A stretch of 64,000 nt of DNA from JBFXAF01 sp050184585 (GCA_050184585.1 JBFXAF010000001.1:434001-498000), one strand, 5' to 3'. Positions 19,577 through 28,479 are shown, counted from the stretch's first letter. Translations and numbers: made by a program. The notes: generated by a model from the sequence alone, not told the origin.

Positions 19577-20527
19577 ATGAGCGGCCTCTATATCGTCTAC
19601 GCCGCGGCCGCGCTGACCGGCATCATGATCGCCGAGGCGGTCTACATGCTCTATGCCGGCCGCGCCGACCGCCGCGCCGCCATCAATCGCCGCATGAAGC
19701 TGCAGGAGAAGAAGCTAAGCCAGCAGCAGGTGCTGATCCAGCTCCGAAAGGAGAGGGGTCTGGATGGCCGGTCGCTGTTCTCCTTCGACCGATTGAGGGC
19801 GCTGCGCGTCCAGTCCGGGCTCGTCATGCCGCTTCCGCGCTTCCTGACGATCACCACCGGCATCGCCTTCGCGGTCGCCTTTGCCGCGATGTGGTACGGG
19901 TTGCCGGCATTGCTCGCCGCGCTGATCGTGCCTGCGCTCGCGGTCGCGATCCCCCTAGTGGCCTTTCGCCACCTGCGCAATCGGCGTCACAAGATGTTCG
20001 GCATCCAGTTGCCGGAGGCGCTGGAGCTGATCACGCGAAGCCTCAAGGCGGGTCATCCGGTCCCGGTGGCGATCTCGATGGTGGCGCGCGAAATGGCCGA
20101 CCCGATCGGCACCGAATTCGGCGTGGTCGCCGACGAGGTGACCTACGGTTCGGACCTCGTCTCGGCGCTGCACGCCATGTACGAGCGTGTCGGACACGAG
20201 GATCTGCCGCTCTTCGTCACGGCGGTATCGATCCAGAACACGTCCGGCGGAAACCTGCGCGAGATACTCGACGGACTGTCGGGCGTCATCCGCGAGCGCG
20301 GCAAGCTGAAGCGCAAGGTGCGCGCGATCTCCACCGAAGGGCGCATGTCGGCCTACATCCTTACCGCCGTGCCGGCCCTGCTGTTTCTAGGCATCATGGT
20401 GTTCATGCCGCGCTTCTACAACACGGTATGGAACGAGTCGCTGACCTGGTATCTGGTCGGCGCATCGGTGGCTTGGCTGATGCTCGGCAACGCGATCATG
20501 TTCAAGATGTCGAACTTCCGCTTCTGA
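19577..20527 (+). CDS. tadB: Tad pilus inner-membrane platform protein TadB
   Basis: A 316-aa polytopic membrane protein of the GspF/T2SF superfamily that forms the pilus assembly platform with TadC. An N-terminal membrane segment (residues 3-23) is followed by a basic cytoplasmic stretch (ADRRAAINRRMKLQEKKLSQ), two central segments around 85-130, the T2SF domain with QLPEALELITRSLKAGHPVP and SIQNTSGGNLREILDGLSGV, and a C-terminal membrane pair. It lies 2 nt after cpaF and 1 nt before tadC. Confidence 0.94.
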   Translation: MSGLYIVYAAAALTGIMIAEAVYMLYAGRADRRAAINRRMKLQEKKLSQQQVLIQLRKERGLDGRSLFSFDRLRALRVQSGLVMPLPRFLTITTGIAFAVAFAAMWYGLPALLAALIVPALAVAIPLVAFRHLRNRRHKMFGIQLPEALELITRSLKAGHPVPVAISMVAREMADPIGTEFGVVADEVTYGSDLVSALHAMYERVGHEDLPLFVTAVSIQNTSGGNLREILDGLSGVIRERGKLKRKVRAISTEGRMSAYILTAVPALLFLGIMVFMPRFYNTVWNESLTWYLVGASVAWLMLGNAIMFKMSNFRF

Positions 20528-20528
20528 C

Positions 20529-21491
20529 ATGGAAAATGTCCTCATTTTCCTGGCCAGCCTGAAACCCGACTCCCTGACGGCGGTTGCCGCCTTGTTGCTG
20601 CTGGCTGGCGGCGCCGTCGTGGCGTGGCCGATGCTTGCCGGCGGAAGCGCGCGGGGTGACGTGAAGCGTCGCCTGAAGGTGGAAGCCCCGGCCGCGCCCG
20701 AGGTAAAGCCCGACGGAGCGCCGAAACGTCAGACGAGCGCGGTGCGGGAGAAGGCGTTGAAGACCGCGCAGGACTTCTACGCCAGGAGCGATCCCGAAAA
20801 CGTCGCGCGGCTGCGCATGAAGCTGATCCAGGCTGGCTACATGGACCCGCGCGCCGTCGGCATGTTCTTCGTCATCCGCTTCCTGGGTTTCGGCGCCTTC
20901 GCCATCGCGGCCCTTGCCGCCGGGAGTTGGTGGGGAGCGGATTCGGCGTTCACCCGGTGGGCCTTCGTCGGTATGGCCGGCGCCGGGGGATACTTCATAC
21001 CCGGTCTCGCCCTGACCCAGAAGGTGAGGACGATGATGCGCGAGTACCGCAACGGCTTCCCCGACTTCATGGACCTGATGATCGTCTGCTCGGACGCCGG
21101 CATGAGCATGGAGTCGGGCATCGAGCGTGTCGCCAAGGAGTTGCAACGCACCTATCCGGCTCTCAGCCAGAATCTGCAACTGGTGTCGCTCGAGCTTCGG
21201 GCGGGACGCAGCCTCGACGATGCCCTCAAGGCATTGGCCGATCGGCTTTCGCTCGACGAGGTACGCTCGTTCGCGACGCTCCTGCAGCAGTCGAAGGAGC
21301 TTGGGACCAGCCTCTCCGGCGCACTGCGGGTGTTCTCAGACGAGATGCGCCACAAGCGCATGTCGCTTGCCGAGGAGAAGGCTCATGCATTGCCGGCCAA
21401 GATGTCGGTTCCCGTGACGGTCTGCATTCTTCCGGTCGTGATGATGATCGCCATCATCCCGATTATCGTAAGGATGACCTCGGGGGACTGA
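20529..21491 (+). CDS. tadC: Tad pilus inner-membrane platform protein TadC
   Basis: The second T2SF platform subunit, 320 aa. Recognisable segments are the N-terminal membrane helix (VAALLLLAGGAVVAWPML), RMKLIQAGYMDPRAVGMFFV, the T2SF motif NGFPDFMDLMIVCSDAGMSM, LRAGRSLDDALKALADRL, LLQQSKELGTSLSGALRVFS and DEMRHKRMSLAEEKAHALPA, and a C-terminal helix ending IIPIIVRMTSGD. This is the last pilus gene in the run. TadD-like TPR genes, often next, are missing, and a GGDEF gene follows after 89 bp. Confidence 0.93.
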   Translation: MENVLIFLASLKPDSLTAVAALLLLAGGAVVAWPMLAGGSARGDVKRRLKVEAPAAPEVKPDGAPKRQTSAVREKALKTAQDFYARSDPENVARLRMKLIQAGYMDPRAVGMFFVIRFLGFGAFAIAALAAGSWWGADSAFTRWAFVGMAGAGGYFIPGLALTQKVRTMMREYRNGFPDFMDLMIVCSDAGMSMESGIERVAKELQRTYPALSQNLQLVSLELRAGRSLDDALKALADRLSLDEVRSFATLLQQSKELGTSLSGALRVFSDEMRHKRMSLAEEKAHALPAKMSVPVTVCILPVVMMIAIIPIIVRMTSGD

Positions 21492-21580
21492 AATTCACCA
21501 TTGCACACCGTTGTGCCACCGGGCTGGTAACACTCTGGATACCCTCGGGCTCTAGTGTTGATCGTCTTGGGGGCAGGTCC

Positions 21581-22744
21581 ATGGCCGGAGCCGGCATGCT
21601 GCTCGACTACAACTCGCTTCTTCTGGCGATCGGTTTTTCCGGTGCGTGCCTTTGCGTGACCATGTTCGGCAGCTGGCTGTCGGCGCCGAAGGAGCGCTTC
21701 ATGCTCACCTGGTCGATCGGCGTACTGCTGATCGTCGCCAACGTCGTGGCCTACGATCTCTACGTGAAGGCGCCGGGTCCACTCATCGGTGTGATGACCT
21801 TCTCGCTGCTGCTCGCGGGGCTCTCGGCCCTTCTGGGCGCGTCGTTCCAGTTCAGGACGAGGCGATCTCCGATGCGCATCATCGTCGCCTCGGTCGCCGC
21901 GAGCTTTGCGGTCGTCCTGCCGCCAATGGCGTTCGGATATGACGGGCTGTCGTTCATGTTCTACAATGCGGCAGCGGCTGCCCTCTTGTTCGCGACGGCG
22001 CGCGAGTACTGGCGCTGCCGGCGGGAAGCGCCAGTGCCAATCCTGGGGCTGGCGGGTCTCTACAGTGCGCTCGGCCTGTCGTTCGTGGCCTGCGCGGCCA
22101 TGCTTGCCCTGCCGCCCCGGATGGTCCTCGATGGACCGCCGGAAAACTGGGCGGAGGAACTCAACATCGTGGCCGCCATCGTCGGGATGACCGGGATCGG
22201 AGCGCTGTCGCTCGCACTGAACCATTGGCGGCTTGCTCGCGCGCACAGGCAGGCTTCGGTCACGGACCAGCTTACCGGCCTGCTCAATCGCCGCGCTCTT
22301 TTCGAACGCCACGAGAGCGATTCCACCACCGCCGTGACCGCCGTCGTCCTTTTCGACCTCGACCATTTCAAGACCCTGAACGACCAGCACGGGCATGCGG
22401 TCGGCGACCAGGCGCTTCGCATCTTCGCGCTGGCCATGAAGGCCAATCTCGGTCCTGGTGAAACCGCCGCGCGGCTGGGCGGCGAGGAGTTCGTCGCCGT
22501 GCTGCCGAACGCCACTGCCGACAGGGCCGAGCGCGTCGCGCAGGGTATCCGCCGGACTTTCGCCGGACAGGCGATCGTCACGGAGGACGGCGACGTACGA
22601 TGCACGGTCAGCGCGGGAATCGCGTTTGGTGGCGATGGGGTTTCGTTCGAGCGGGTGCTGCTCGCGGCCGACGAAGCGCTCTACGCCGCCAAGCGCGCCG
22701 GGCGCGACCGCGTCGAGCGTCGCAACCTGAAGCTCGTAGGCTGA
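21581..22744 (+). CDS. Membrane-anchored diguanylate cyclase (GGDEF)
   Basis: A 387-aa protein with about six N-terminal transmembrane segments (residues 5-205, no recognised sensory domain) and a C-terminal GGDEF domain. Catalytic features are intact: DQLTGLLNRRALFERH from residue 229, FDLDHFKTLNDQHGHAVGD with the metal-binding Asp, and the active loop GGEEF at 300-304. The inhibitory I-site RxxD that normally precedes the loop by five residues reads GPGE, so product inhibition is probably absent. The start is at 21581 (MAGAGMLL); an ATG at 21596 is possible. Its place after tadC suggests, but does not prove, c-di-GMP input into pilus or attachment control. Confidence 0.9.
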   Translation: MAGAGMLLDYNSLLLAIGFSGACLCVTMFGSWLSAPKERFMLTWSIGVLLIVANVVAYDLYVKAPGPLIGVMTFSLLLAGLSALLGASFQFRTRRSPMRIIVASVAASFAVVLPPMAFGYDGLSFMFYNAAAAALLFATAREYWRCRREAPVPILGLAGLYSALGLSFVACAAMLALPPRMVLDGPPENWAEELNIVAAIVGMTGIGALSLALNHWRLARAHRQASVTDQLTGLLNRRALFERHESDSTTAVTAVVLFDLDHFKTLNDQHGHAVGDQALRIFALAMKANLGPGETAARLGGEEFVAVLPNATADRAERVAQGIRRTFAGQAIVTEDGDVRCTVSAGIAFGGDGVSFERVLLAADEALYAAKRAGRDRVERRNLKLVG

Positions 22745-22784
22745 TCGCCGTCCGAAAAAGACCGCCGTTTCCGTCTCGCAGAAA

Positions 22785-22810
22785 AACCCGGCGCATCGCT
22801 GCGCCGGGTT
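22785..22810 (-). terminator. Rho-independent terminator of glnBA
   Basis: On the minus strand an 11-bp perfect stem (AACCCGGCGCA / TGCGCCGGGTT) with a 4-nt loop is followed by a T-run, 30 nt past the glnA stop. The hairpin could also act weakly for the convergent GGDEF gene, but no T-run follows on that strand. Confidence 0.9.
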
Positions 22811-22840
22811 CTTGGGATGGCCGGTCGCGACCGCTCTCGG

Positions 22841-24250
22841 TCAGACCGAGTAATACATGTCGAACTCCACCGGGTGCGGGGTCATCTCGAATCGCATGAC
22901 CTCGGCCATCTTCAGTTCGATGTAAGCGTCGATCTGGTCATCGTCGAAGACGCCGCCGGCTTTGAGGAAGGCGCGGTCCTTGTCGAGCGACTGGAGGGCT
23001 TCACGCAATGAGCCGCAGACGGTCGGAATTTTCTTCAGCTCCTTCGGCGGCAGGTCGTAGAGGTCCTTGTCCATCGGCTGGCCCGGATGGATCTTGTTCT
23101 TGATGCCGTCGAGGCCAGCCATCAGCATCGCCGCGAAGGCGAGGTAGGGGTTTGCCCCCGGATCGGGGAAGCGAACCTCGACGCGCTTCGACTTCGGCGA
23201 ATTGCCGAACGGGATGCGGCATGAGGCCGAACGGTTGCGGGCCGAATAGGCAAGCAGCACCGGCGCCTCGTAACCCGGCACCAGCCGCTTGTATGAATTG
23301 GTCAGCGGGTTCGTGAAGGCGTTGATCGCCTTGGCGTGCTTGATGATGCCGCCGATGTAGAACAGGCAGCTCTCGGAAAGGCCCGCATACTCGTTGCCGG
23401 CGAAGGTCGGCTTGCCGCCTTTCCAGATCGACTGGTGGACGTGCATGCCCGAGCCGTTGTCGCCGTAGATCGGCTTCGGCATGAAGGTCGCGGTCTTGCC
23501 ATAGGCGTTGGCGACCTGATGCACGACATACTTGTATATCTGCATCTTGTCGGCGTTGCGGACCAGCGTGTCGAACTTCAGGCCGAGCTCGTGCTGCGCG
23601 GCTGCGACTTCGTGGTGGTGCTTCTCGGTGCGAACACCCATCTCGGCCATGACAGTCAGCATCTCCGACCGCATGTCCTGGCACGAGTCGATCGGCGGCA
23701 CCGGGAAGTAGCCGCCCTTCACTCTCGGCCGGTGGCCGAGGTTGCCCGTCTCGTAGTCGGTGTCGTCGTTGGAGGGCAGTTCCGTGGAATCCAGCTTGAA
23801 GCCGGTGTTGTACGGATCGGCCTTGTACTTCACGTCGTCGAACACGAAGAACTCGGCTTCGGGTCCGACATAGATGGTGTCGCCGATGCCCTCGGACTTC
23901 ATGTACGCCTCGGCCTTCTTGGCCGTGCCGCGGGGATCGCGATTGTAGGGTTCGCCCGAGATCGGATCGAGGATGTCGCACATCACGACCATGGTCGACT
24001 GTGCGAAGAACGGGTCCATGTGGACCGTCTCGGCGTCGGGCATCAGCACCATGTCGGACTCGTTGATCGCCTTCCACCCGCCGATCGAGGAACCATCGAA
24101 CATGACGCCGTCGGCGAACATGTCCTCGTCCACCTCGACGACGTCCATCGTCACATGCTGCATCTTTCCCTTGGGATCGGTGAAGCGCAGGTCAACGAAC
24201 TTTACGTCGTTGTCCTTGATCTGCTTCATGATGTCTTTGGCTGTCGTCAT
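22841..24250 (-). CDS. glnA: Type I glutamine synthetase
   Basis: Makes glutamine from glutamate, ammonia and ATP; a cytoplasmic dodecamer. The 469-aa GSI has the beta-grasp start (VKFVDLRFTDPKGKMQHVTM), DGSSIGGWKAINESDM, the NGSGMHVHQS catalytic signature, KRLVPGYEAPVLLAYSARNR and the adenylylation site DLYDLPPKE with Tyr398, so GlnE-dependent adenylylation is expected. It lies 45 bp downstream of glnB in the classic alphaproteobacterial glnBA order and is served by the terminator at 22785-22810. Confidence 0.98.
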   Translation of the reverse strand: MTTAKDIMKQIKDNDVKFVDLRFTDPKGKMQHVTMDVVEVDEDMFADGVMFDGSSIGGWKAINESDMVLMPDAETVHMDPFFAQSTMVVMCDILDPISGEPYNRDPRGTAKKAEAYMKSEGIGDTIYVGPEAEFFVFDDVKYKADPYNTGFKLDSTELPSNDDTDYETGNLGHRPRVKGGYFPVPPIDSCQDMRSEMLTVMAEMGVRTEKHHHEVAAAQHELGLKFDTLVRNADKMQIYKYVVHQVANAYGKTATFMPKPIYGDNGSGMHVHQSIWKGGKPTFAGNEYAGLSESCLFYIGGIIKHAKAINAFTNPLTNSYKRLVPGYEAPVLLAYSARNRSASCRIPFGNSPKSKRVEVRFPDPGANPYLAFAAMLMAGLDGIKNKIHPGQPMDKDLYDLPPKELKKIPTVCGSLREALQSLDKDRAFLKAGGVFDDDQIDAYIELKMAEVMRFEMTPHPVEFDMYYSV

Positions 24251-24295
24251 TTCCTGTTTCCCTATTATGACGCTGTGCTGGTTCTAGCCGGACGC

Positions 24296-24634
24296 TCAGA
24301 TGGCGTCGATGCCCGTTTCACCGGTGCGGATGCGCACGACCTCCTCGATGTTCGAGACGAAGATCTTGCCGTCGCCGATGCGGCCCGTCTGGGCTGCCTT
24401 GCGGATGGCATCGATCGCCGCCTCGACGCCTTCGTCGCCGAGCACGACCTCGATCTTCACCTTGGGCAGGAAGTCGACGACGTACTCGGCGCCGCGGTAG
24501 AGTTCGGTGTGGCCCTTCTGCCGCCCAAATCCCTTCGCTTCGGTCACCGTGATGCCCTGGAGGCCGACCTCCTGCAGCGCTTCCTTCACCTCGTCCAGCT
24601 TGAACGGCTTGATGATCGCCTCGATTTTCTTCAT
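24296..24634 (-). CDS. glnB: PII nitrogen regulatory protein
   Basis: A trimeric PII signalling protein sensing 2-oxoglutarate and ATP/ADP. The 112-aa sequence is canonical: MKKIEAIIKPFKLDEVKEAL, the T-loop with Tyr51 in ELYRGAEYVVDF for GlnD uridylylation, and the C-terminal signature GDGKIFVSNIEEVVRIRTGE. Linkage to glnA rather than to an ammonium transporter identifies it as GlnB rather than GlnK. A -24/-12 promoter lies 61 bp upstream of its start. Confidence 0.98.
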   Translation of the reverse strand: MKKIEAIIKPFKLDEVKEALQEVGLQGITVTEAKGFGRQKGHTELYRGAEYVVDFLPKVKIEVVLGDEGVEAAIDAIRKAAQTGRIGDGKIFVSNIEEVVRIRTGETGIDAI

Positions 24635-24694
24635 CAGGTCTGGTCTCCACTCGTCGCGATGGCGCGCGCCATCCCGCCGCTCCGCCGCAATTGA

Positions 24695-24710
24695 TGCACG
24701 AAGCGTGCCA
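24695..24710 (-). promoter_or_regulatory. Sigma-54 (RpoN) -24/-12 promoter of glnBA
   Basis: Read on the minus strand the site is TGGCACGCTTCGTGCA, matching TGGCACG-N4-TTGC(A/T) at every position except the first T of the -12 box. The invariant GG and GC are 10 nt apart as required. It is placed 61 bp before the glnB ATG. Rhizobial glnBA operons are known to have an NtrC-activated RpoN promoter. I did not find a convincing NtrC pair upstream. Confidence 0.82.
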
Positions 24711-24937
24711 ATTCTTCACGGCGGGGCAGGGTCTTATCCGAACCTGCCCGCCGCATAGGTCGGCGATCAATTCGCGTCATCGGTTTTGCATTTTGCGCCT
24801 TCGACCGCCGGCACGCGGGGCCAAGGCGCTCCGTTTCGTGAGCAACCATTGTGCAGACAGCACATGCATTAGGCAATCCGAAGGTTTGCTTGCCCCCGGC
24901 CGGTGCCGGTATGGTCGGCAGCGACACGGAAGACCGA

Positions 24938-26452
24938 ATGGCAAGGGCTATCCTCACACCCGACGAGATGTCCAGGGCCGACCGCATCGCGACCGGCGGC
25001 GACACGGACGCGAGCTACGGTCTCATGGTGTCGGCCGGGCGGGCGGTTGCAGCGGAAGCGCTGCGGCGCTACCCCACGGCAGCAGTGGTCCAGGTCCTGT
25101 GCGGCCCGGGCAACAATGGCGGCGACGGCTATGTGGCCGCCAGTGTGCTTGCCGAGGCAGGCGTCCCTGTCGAGATCTTCGTGCTGGCGTCGCCGAAGTC
25201 CGGTACTGACGCGGCGCGCGCAGCGGCGGACTGCGCCATGCCGGTGCGCCCGCTGGCCGACTTCGGACCGATTCCAGGCGCGCTGGTCATCGACGCCCTG
25301 TTCGGCGCCGGCCTGGCCAGGGCGCTCGACGGTGCCGCGGCGGATGCCGCCCGCGCATGCCGGGACATCGACGCCACCTGCCTTGCCGTCGACCTGCCGA
25401 GCGGCCTCAGCGGGCTGACGGGACTGCCGCTCGGCGAGGCCTTCAAGGTGAGCACAACCGTCACCTTCGCCGCGGCCAAGCCAGGGCATCTGCTCCAGCC
25501 AGGCCGGGCGCTCTGCGGAGATCTGGTCATCGCCGACATCGGCATGACGTGGCGGACATTGGACGCGGTTGGTTCGCGCTGTTTCGAGAATGGGCCCGAA
25601 CTCTGGGCCGGCGCATTTCCCCGGCCGCCCTTCGACACCCACAAGTACCGGCGCGGTCATGTGGGCGTCTTCTCCGGCGGTGTGGCATCTACCGGTGCGG
25701 CACGGCTCTCGGCGATGGCGGCGGCGCGATCGGGGGCGGGGGCGGTGACGATGCTGTCGTCCGCCGCCGCGCTTGCCGTCAACGCGGCGCATCTCACCTC
25801 GGTGATCCTGCGCCGGGCGGATTCGATGGAGGACGTCGCGGCCTTTCTCAATGAACGGAAACCAGCCGCGCTGGTCTACGGGCCAGGACTGGAGCCGCTC
25901 GACAAGACCGCGCGCTTTCTGACCGATCTCCTCGGCGCGGTCTCCTACCGGCCTGCCACCGTCGTCGTGGATGCGAGCGCACTGACCGCGCTGGCCGAAG
26001 CGCCTGAAGCCTTCTTCGCCGCGCTTCGGCGGCAGGGCGCGCCGGACGTCGTGCTCACACCGCACGAGGGCGAGTTCGCACGGCTGTTTCCCGACCTCAC
26101 GGTCCAGTCGTCAAAGCTCGAGCGTGCAAGGTTCGCCGCGGCGAGAGCACAAGCCGTCATGGTCCTCAAGGGTCCGGATACCGTCATAGCGACGCCGGAC
26201 GGCCGCGCCGCCATCAATACCAATGGCTCGCCGCTGCTCGCGACCGCTGGTTCCGGTGATGTCCTCTCCGGCGTCATCGCGGGTCTCGCGGCGCAGGGCA
26301 TGTCGCCGTTCGAGGCCGCCTGTGCTGCCGTCTGGCTGCACGCGGAGGCCGCGGCTGCCTTTGGCGCAGGCTTGATCGCGGAAGATCTTCCGGGAATGCT
26401 GCCAGGCGTGTTGAGGCGGCTGGAGCCGATCCTGGGCGGGGTTGAGCGATGA
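24938..26452 (+). CDS. nnr: Bifunctional NAD(P)H-hydrate epimerase / ADP-dependent dehydratase
   Basis: Repairs hydrated NADH/NADPH. The 504 aa comprise an N-terminal YjeF epimerase (NNE) domain (residues 1-210, with VLCGPGNNGGDGYVAA and VDLPSGLSGLTG) and a C-terminal ribokinase-like dehydratase domain (225-504, with HKYRRGHVGVFSGG, VLTPHEGEFARLFPD, VVLKGPDTVIATPDG and the TAGSGDVLSGVIAGL loop). The start at 24938 has GGAAG upstream; an ATG at 24911 would add nine residues. It is divergent from glnBA. The 3' end overlaps the next gene by 4 nt (ATGA). Confidence 0.95.
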   Translation: MARAILTPDEMSRADRIATGGDTDASYGLMVSAGRAVAAEALRRYPTAAVVQVLCGPGNNGGDGYVAASVLAEAGVPVEIFVLASPKSGTDAARAAADCAMPVRPLADFGPIPGALVIDALFGAGLARALDGAAADAARACRDIDATCLAVDLPSGLSGLTGLPLGEAFKVSTTVTFAAAKPGHLLQPGRALCGDLVIADIGMTWRTLDAVGSRCFENGPELWAGAFPRPPFDTHKYRRGHVGVFSGGVASTGAARLSAMAAARSGAGAVTMLSSAAALAVNAAHLTSVILRRADSMEDVAAFLNERKPAALVYGPGLEPLDKTARFLTDLLGAVSYRPATVVVDASALTALAEAPEAFFAALRRQGAPDVVLTPHEGEFARLFPDLTVQSSKLERARFAAARAQAVMVLKGPDTVIATPDGRAAINTNGSPLLATAGSGDVLSGVIAGLAAQGMSPFEAACAAVWLHAEAAAAFGAGLIAEDLPGMLPGVLRRLEPILGGVER

Positions 26453-28476
26453 CCTTGTTGCGGCTGTCCGCGTTCCTGCTCGCCATGGTGGCGGGAATGG
26501 CGCGTGCACTCGCCGCCGGTCCGGTCCTCTATCTCGATGATCCCGAGCTCATGGCCGCCTTGGAGGGCAGGGGCTACAGCTTCGCGGGCATTTTCGCGAC
26601 CGGAGGAAAGGATGACCTCGCGACGCTGCACGGCGATCAGCCGGCCTATCGCACCATCGTCAAGACGATCGGCGCCGATGTCGCCGAGTTGCAGATAGAG
26701 ATCGAAGCGGGCGGTCGCGAGGTTCACGAAGCGACCAATCGCGAGGTCGGCCGCATCATCGACATGCGCTGGCTGTCAAGCGAGGCGGCGCGTTTCCGGC
26801 TCATCGCCGTCGTCAACCGGCTCGATCGTCGGGACTTCGCCCATCCGGATGCCGCCGCCGGTTGCGGCGAGGTCCGCTTCGTCTACCGTCTCGCCTACCG
26901 CTTCGAGCGAGAGGGCAGGGTGCTCTCGTCGCGCTTGCCGTTCAATTTCAACGCAGTGCACACCGTGCTGCCCGATGCCGATGGCGGCTGCACGGGCGTG
27001 GCGCGGCGCTGGACGCCGGCCATCGACGACACGGTCGATGCCGGCTGGCTTGCCGGCGGGGTGCTGGACCCGTCGGAACTGGTGTTCAAGCAGCTTGAAC
27101 TGAATGCGCAGGTCGTACGCTTCCCGTCGGGGCAGGAGCCCGAGTTCGGTGGGCAGGCGGTCTATCTGATGCGCATCTTCGGGATCGACGGCGACACGAT
27201 CGAGGAGAAGACGCTCGAGAACACGCCCGACACGTCGACGTTGAAAGAGGACGACGCAGCGTTGGCGCGTCTCGCCGACTATGTGCGGACCAATGCCCAC
27301 GCGATCGATCTCGGCGTCTATCGCATGCCCGAGGAGTTCCTGGCCCGCAAGGTCGTGTCGTGGTCGACGTTCGGCGGGGCGCGCCGGATCAACCGGCCGT
27401 TCGGCGAACTCTTCGACGCGGGCGATTTTTCGGCTGTCGATTTCTCCCGGTTACGGCTGGTGAAGTCGCCGGAAGCGCTGATCGCCAGGCTGGACAACGG
27501 CGCCTGCCAGGGTTGCCACCAGGCCGCGTCGACGGCGGGTTTCCACGTCATCGGCCAGGATAACGACGATACATCGCCGCTCAATCGCGTCGCCGTGGGC
27601 ATCTCGCCCCATCTCGACGCGGAACTGGCCAGGCGGACGGCCTATGTCTCAGCCGTCGGCGAGGATCGTTCGCCGAACCGCTTCCGCCCGCTCTCCTTCG
27701 CGCCGCCGGCCGACTGGGGCGAGGATGGCGCGATGGCCTATCGACCGGCCGAGGCAACGATGGGCTGCATCGCCCCCGAAGACGCCGCGCTGTTCGGCCA
27801 GATATGGCCCTGCGGCGCCGGTACGACGTGCACGCCGCTCGCCGCGCCCGACGACGGCGGACCGGCGCTCGCGCAATGCCTGGTGACCGAGGAGAAGGAC
27901 ATGTTCTCCGGCCATCCGTGTCTGGCAGGCGACATGAGCGCGGGCACCGAGGTTCCCTTCGCGGATGACTATCGCGTCAAGCAGTTCGCGGCATTCGCGA
28001 AGAAGGCGTCGGCGCGCGACTATACCTGCCGGCCGCCGAAGATCGGCGTGCCGGGTGGCATGGCCTACAGGCAATGCGACGAGAAGGACCGCGCCTTCTC
28101 ACGGTTTCGCGACGGCGCGCCGATGCCGCGAGAGATCTGCGGCCTGACGGGCGGCAAGAAATTCGACCTCTGCGTCGCCACCGGCGATTTCTCGCAATGT
28201 CTCTCCGGCGCGGTGCAGCGGGGCAACCGTGCCGCCTGCTCGGCCGGAAACTTCTGCCGCGACGACTACATCTGCCAGGCGTTTCCGGACGACACGCCGA
28301 ATGCGAAGAAGGTCGCGGCGCAGGGCATCGGCTTCTGCTCGCCGACCTATTTTCTGTTCCAGATGCGCATCGACAACCACGCCACGCCCTGGCCGCGCGA
28401 ACTCGACCGCGAACTGGGCGAGGAGCCGGCCTACCGCTCGGTCGAGGTGGAGGGCGACCCGGACGACCTCTGGTAG
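26449..28476 (+). CDS. Secreted cysteine-rich protein with one CXXCH haem-type motif, function unknown
   Basis: I do not recognise a named family. The 675-aa protein starts with a signal peptide (LLRLSAFLLAMVAGMARALA). It has one c-type haem attachment motif, C353-Q-G-C-H357, in a segment NGACQGCHQAASTAGFHVIG that resembles a cytochrome-c-like or peroxidase-linked site. The last 230 residues are rich in Cys (GCIAPED, WPCGAGTTCTPL, GHPCLAGD, YTCRPPKIG and others), probably disulfide-bonded in the periplasm. No second haem motif or transmembrane anchor is evident. It is translationally coupled to the NAD(P)HX repair gene, an unexpected pairing of a cytosolic and an exported protein. Confidence 0.7.
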   Translation: MTLLRLSAFLLAMVAGMARALAAGPVLYLDDPELMAALEGRGYSFAGIFATGGKDDLATLHGDQPAYRTIVKTIGADVAELQIEIEAGGREVHEATNREVGRIIDMRWLSSEAARFRLIAVVNRLDRRDFAHPDAAAGCGEVRFVYRLAYRFEREGRVLSSRLPFNFNAVHTVLPDADGGCTGVARRWTPAIDDTVDAGWLAGGVLDPSELVFKQLELNAQVVRFPSGQEPEFGGQAVYLMRIFGIDGDTIEEKTLENTPDTSTLKEDDAALARLADYVRTNAHAIDLGVYRMPEEFLARKVVSWSTFGGARRINRPFGELFDAGDFSAVDFSRLRLVKSPEALIARLDNGACQGCHQAASTAGFHVIGQDNDDTSPLNRVAVGISPHLDAELARRTAYVSAVGEDRSPNRFRPLSFAPPADWGEDGAMAYRPAEATMGCIAPEDAALFGQIWPCGAGTTCTPLAAPDDGGPALAQCLVTEEKDMFSGHPCLAGDMSAGTEVPFADDYRVKQFAAFAKKASARDYTCRPPKIGVPGGMAYRQCDEKDRAFSRFRDGAPMPREICGLTGGKKFDLCVATGDFSQCLSGAVQRGNRAACSAGNFCRDDYICQAFPDDTPNAKKVAAQGIGFCSPTYFLFQMRIDNHATPWPRELDRELGEEPAYRSVEVEGDPDDLW

Positions 28477-28479
28477 GGT

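Noticed and set aside
24850..24864. TGTGC-AGACA-GCACA inverted repeat upstream of the glnB promoter as an NtrC site
   Set aside because: The half-sites have the opposite orientation to the NtrC consensus (TGCAC...GTGCA) and no second site was found, so not called as a feature.
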